This document shows, piece by piece, positions 36,913 to 39,657 of a DNA stretch of 39,657 nt (its first letter is position 1; every line of letters starts with the position of its first letter). The notes below the pieces were generated by a model. The model worked only from the letters and a program-made list of their open reading frames with translations, was not told the DNA's origin and did no database searches. The stretch is from Burkholderiales bacterium (GTDB lineage Bacteria; Pseudomonadota; Gammaproteobacteria; Burkholderiales; Burkholderiaceae_C). The stretch lies in contig CANNRR010000016.1 in the NCBI GenBank assembly GCA_947508055.1, positions 1 to 39,657 on the forward strand, in the 5' to 3' direction. A program made the translations under genes and the position numbers.

Positions 36913-38877
36913 ATGACTACACCCCGACAACAGGACCGATCTGTGCCGGCGCGCCTGCGCGAGGCTCGCCGACAACTGGTTAGCAGCGGCCGTATGCCAG
37001 TCGACTTGATCCAGAGTGACCTGGCACGTTCATGGGAACGCAGTTGGCAGGCTGGCCTGCAGCCCATGGGCCGTATGCCCGGAGCACCCAACGCCTCGGG
37101 TGCGCAACTGGCACGCGAACTGGAGCGTCAGCGCGAATTGGTCGCGCATGCCCGCCCGGTGATGGAATTTTTGCACGAGCAAACACGTGAGTCGGACAGC
37201 ATGAGTATTCTGGCCGGTTCCGATGGGATGCTGCTGCACACCCTGGGTGACCCGCAATTCGTTGGCCGCGCCGAGCGCGTGGCGCTGCGCCTGGGTGCCA
37301 TCTGGCAAGAGCAATTTCGTGGCACCAACGCCATTGGTACGGCACTGGCGGATGCGCGTGCCGTGGTGGTACACGCTGAAGAGCACTATCTGGAACGCAA
37401 CGGCTTTTTGACCTGCGCAGCCGTCCCTATCCACGACCCCAAGGGACGCATTTTGGGCGCACTGGATGTGTCGGGTGACCATCGCGGCTACCACCGCCAC
37501 ACGCTGGGACTGGTGCGCTCGGCGGCCCGCATGATCGAACACCGTCTTTTTGACACCCGCCACGACCCGCGGCAATGGAGCGGCCTGCGCCTGCGCTTTC
37601 ACATTCAGCCAGAGGGCATAGGTACGGTGGCCGAGGGGCTATTGGCGGTCACCGAAGACGGCCAACTGGCGGGGGCCAACGCGGCCGCGCTGGAGTTGCT
37701 TGATCTGGACTGGAAGCGCCTGACCCACACGCGAGTGGATGCGGTGCTGGCAGAGTCATTGGCCCAGTTAATGGACTGGGGGCAGCGCTCGTCAGCCACG
37801 CCGCATGTAGTGCATACGCGGGGGGCTCGCGCGGTATGGGTGCGGGTGGAAGCAGGACGCCTGCCACATGTAGCGCGCCACGGGCTGGTCACCGACATTC
37901 GTGCATCAGTAGCCGTTGTGCAAGGTGCCGATGCGCTGGCTGTATTGGACACTGGAGACGCTGTTTTTCAAACCGCCATAGCGCGTGCCCGCAAACTCAT
38001 GGGCAAGCCCATTGCGATTCTTTTGCAAGGTGAATCGGGTGTGGGCAAGGAAGTCTTTGCCCGCGCCGCCCACCGCAGTGGCCCGCGTGGCGAGCAACCC
38101 TTTGTGGCGGTGAACTGTGCCGCCTTGCCGGAAAACCTGATTGAAGCCGAGCTGTTTGGCTATCAGGGCGGCGCCTTTACGGGTGCCAGGCGCGAGGGTG
38201 CACCCGGGCGCATTCGCGAGGCCCATGGCGGTACGCTGTTTTTGGACGAAATTGGCGACATGCCCCTGCCCTTGCAGGCGCGCCTGTTGCGCGTATTGCA
38301 AGATCGCGTGGTGGTGCCGCTGGGCGGCGGCAAGCCCGTTGGTGTGGACTTTGCCCTGGTATGCGCCACCCACCGCGACCTGACCACCGAGATGCAGGCA
38401 GGGCGCTTTCGTGAAGACCTGTACTACCGGCTCAACGGCCTGACCCTGCGCCTGCCGCCGCTGCGCGAGCGCACCGACCTCAACCAACTGCTGCAACGCG
38501 AACTGCAAAGCCTCATGCCAGAGCGCGCCGCGACCGTCTCGCCAGAGGTTATGAACGCCATGCAGGGTTACCGCTGGCCGGGCAACGTACGCCAACTGTT
38601 CAACGCCCTGCGAACTGCTTGCGCGCTATTGGAGCCCGATGACGAGGCCATCGACTGGGAGCATTTGCCCGACGATTTGCTGCTGGCACTCAAGCCCCAA
38701 ACCGCGGCTGCTCGGTCAGGCAGCCCTGGAGACGCAACGGGCATACCAGCGGATTTACGCACCCTGTCCCGGCAAACCATTGAACGCACCGTGGCCGAAT
38801 GCGAAGGGAATTTATCCGAAGCAGCACGGGTGTTGGGCATCAGCCGCAACACGCTCTATCGGCGCCGACGCGACTGA
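36913..38877 (+). CDS. acoR: Sigma-54-dependent Fis-family activator (AcoR-like)
   Basis: GAF-like N-terminus; GESGVGKEVFARAAH, GAFTGAR, GGTLFLDEIGDMPLPLQARLLRVLQD; C-terminal Fis HTH ARVLGISRNTLYRRR. Confidence 0.9.
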   Translation: MTTPRQQDRSVPARLREARRQLVSSGRMPVDLIQSDLARSWERSWQAGLQPMGRMPGAPNASGAQLARELERQRELVAHARPVMEFLHEQTRESDSMSILAGSDGMLLHTLGDPQFVGRAERVALRLGAIWQEQFRGTNAIGTALADARAVVVHAEEHYLERNGFLTCAAVPIHDPKGRILGALDVSGDHRGYHRHTLGLVRSAARMIEHRLFDTRHDPRQWSGLRLRFHIQPEGIGTVAEGLLAVTEDGQLAGANAAALELLDLDWKRLTHTRVDAVLAESLAQLMDWGQRSSATPHVVHTRGARAVWVRVEAGRLPHVARHGLVTDIRASVAVVQGADALAVLDTGDAVFQTAIARARKLMGKPIAILLQGESGVGKEVFARAAHRSGPRGEQPFVAVNCAALPENLIEAELFGYQGGAFTGARREGAPGRIREAHGGTLFLDEIGDMPLPLQARLLRVLQDRVVVPLGGGKPVGVDFALVCATHRDLTTEMQAGRFREDLYYRLNGLTLRLPPLRERTDLNQLLQRELQSLMPERAATVSPEVMNAMQGYRWPGNVRQLFNALRTACALLEPDDEAIDWEHLPDDLLLALKPQTAAARSGSPGDATGIPADLRTLSRQTIERTVAECEGNLSEAARVLGISRNTLYRRRRD

Positions 38878-38880
38878 AGG

Positions 38881-39657
38881 CTAAGCACCCCGCACGGCGT
38901 CAATGCCCAGGGCGCTGGCATCCAGAGCGCCGTGCCCTTGTGCGATGAGCTGGTCCATGCGAGATGCTATTGCCGGCAGCGCAGCCAGCGGGCGGTCCCC
39001 GGCAGTCTCGAGCATCAGGCGCACATCCTTGCGCGCCATGGTCAACTCAAAACTGGCGGCAAAATTGCCCTTGGCCATGTTCACGCCACGCCCGGCCACC
39101 ATGGCGTTGAGGTCCAGCATGCCCAGCAACTTGACGGCACTTTGTGGGTCCACACCGCTGGCCTGGGCGAGGGTGAGGATATCGGCCATCATGGCCGACA
39201 CGCCAATGATCATGGCGTTGCCAAACAGCTTGTTCACGGCCGCCAGGTCAGTACGCTCACCCATGTATTCCAGCCGAGTGGTCATGCCGGCCAGTTCGGA
39301 CTGCACACGATCAAAAAGCGCCCGCGGACCGGCCACCATCATGGAGCCCTGTGCGCTGCGCGCGGCTGGTGGCCCCATGAAAACAGGGCAATGCAGGTAG
39401 GCAACACCTTGCGCCGCGAGACGGGTTGCCCGCGCGGCAGTCAGCACCGGCAATGTAGTGGTGTGGTCGATCAGGACGGCATTGGGCGCCAGCGTGGGCA
39501 ACAAAGCGGCGACAACATCGTCCACCACCGCATCGTCCTTGAGCACCAGATGCACCCGCGTGGCGCCCTGCACGGCGTCTGCCGGTGTTGCTGCAGCGTT
39601 GACACCAAACGGCACCAGCGCCAGCGCTTTGTCAGGCGATCGGTTCCAGGCCGAGAC
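38881..39657 (-). CDS. 3-hydroxyisobutyrate dehydrogenase-like NAD(P)-dependent oxidoreductase (partial, runs off window)
   Basis: AWNRSPDKALALVPFGVNAAATPADAVQGATRVHLVLKDDAVV; VLIDHTTT; NKLFGNAMIIGVSAMMADILTLA; frame open to window end. Confidence 0.85.
   Translation of the reverse strand, partial: VSAWNRSPDKALALVPFGVNAAATPADAVQGATRVHLVLKDDAVVDDVVAALLPTLAPNAVLIDHTTTLPVLTAARATRLAAQGVAYLHCPVFMGPPAARSAQGSMMVAGPRALFDRVQSELAGMTTRLEYMGERTDLAAVNKLFGNAMIIGVSAMMADILTLAQASGVDPQSAVKLLGMLDLNAMVAGRGVNMAKGNFAASFELTMARKDVRLMLETAGDRPLAALPAIASRMDQLIAQGHGALDASALGIDAVRGA

Overview
This window looks like a betaproteobacterial (probably Comamonadaceae, inferred only from protein style and intergenic repeats) chromosomal segment. 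Core genes alternate with accessory DNA. Core-type content: phasin, lipocalin, OYE-family oxidoreductase, TIGR01777 epimerase, acyl-CoA ligase, CDF transporter, tRNA-Ser(CGA)-serS-ispH-FKBP, rhombosortase/rhombotarget lipoprotein, radC-Smr, and an aldehyde dehydrogenase/DUF779 locus with a divergent sigma-54 activator. Accessory content falls in two blocks. (1) A tight four-gene operon at 3.5-10.0 kb encodes a coiled-coil membrane-anchored protein, a ClpB-like AAA+ ATPase, a minimal radical-SAM enzyme and a zinc-ribbon Ser/Thr kinase. This is the best candidate here for an undescribed system. (2) A 16.5-28.4 kb defence-type island contains a RelE/HigB-HigA-type TA, a TOTE-type primase-helicase, a HIT + SBD-HNH pair, a PLD-helicase-DUF3427 protein, AbiEi/AbiEii, and decayed phage/recombinase genes, and it ends at tRNA-Ser. 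Structural observations made directly from the sequence: a 22-bp-phased CAGGGAA repeat occurs at the left edge of both accessory blocks; a diverged copy of the tRNA-Ser 3' end and terminator lies at about 25.2 kb, suggesting an att-like duplication; several gene-fragment junctions are present; and there is a sigma-54 promoter plus enhancer-like array at the aldehyde dehydrogenase locus. No database search was run; family calls are from motif recognition.
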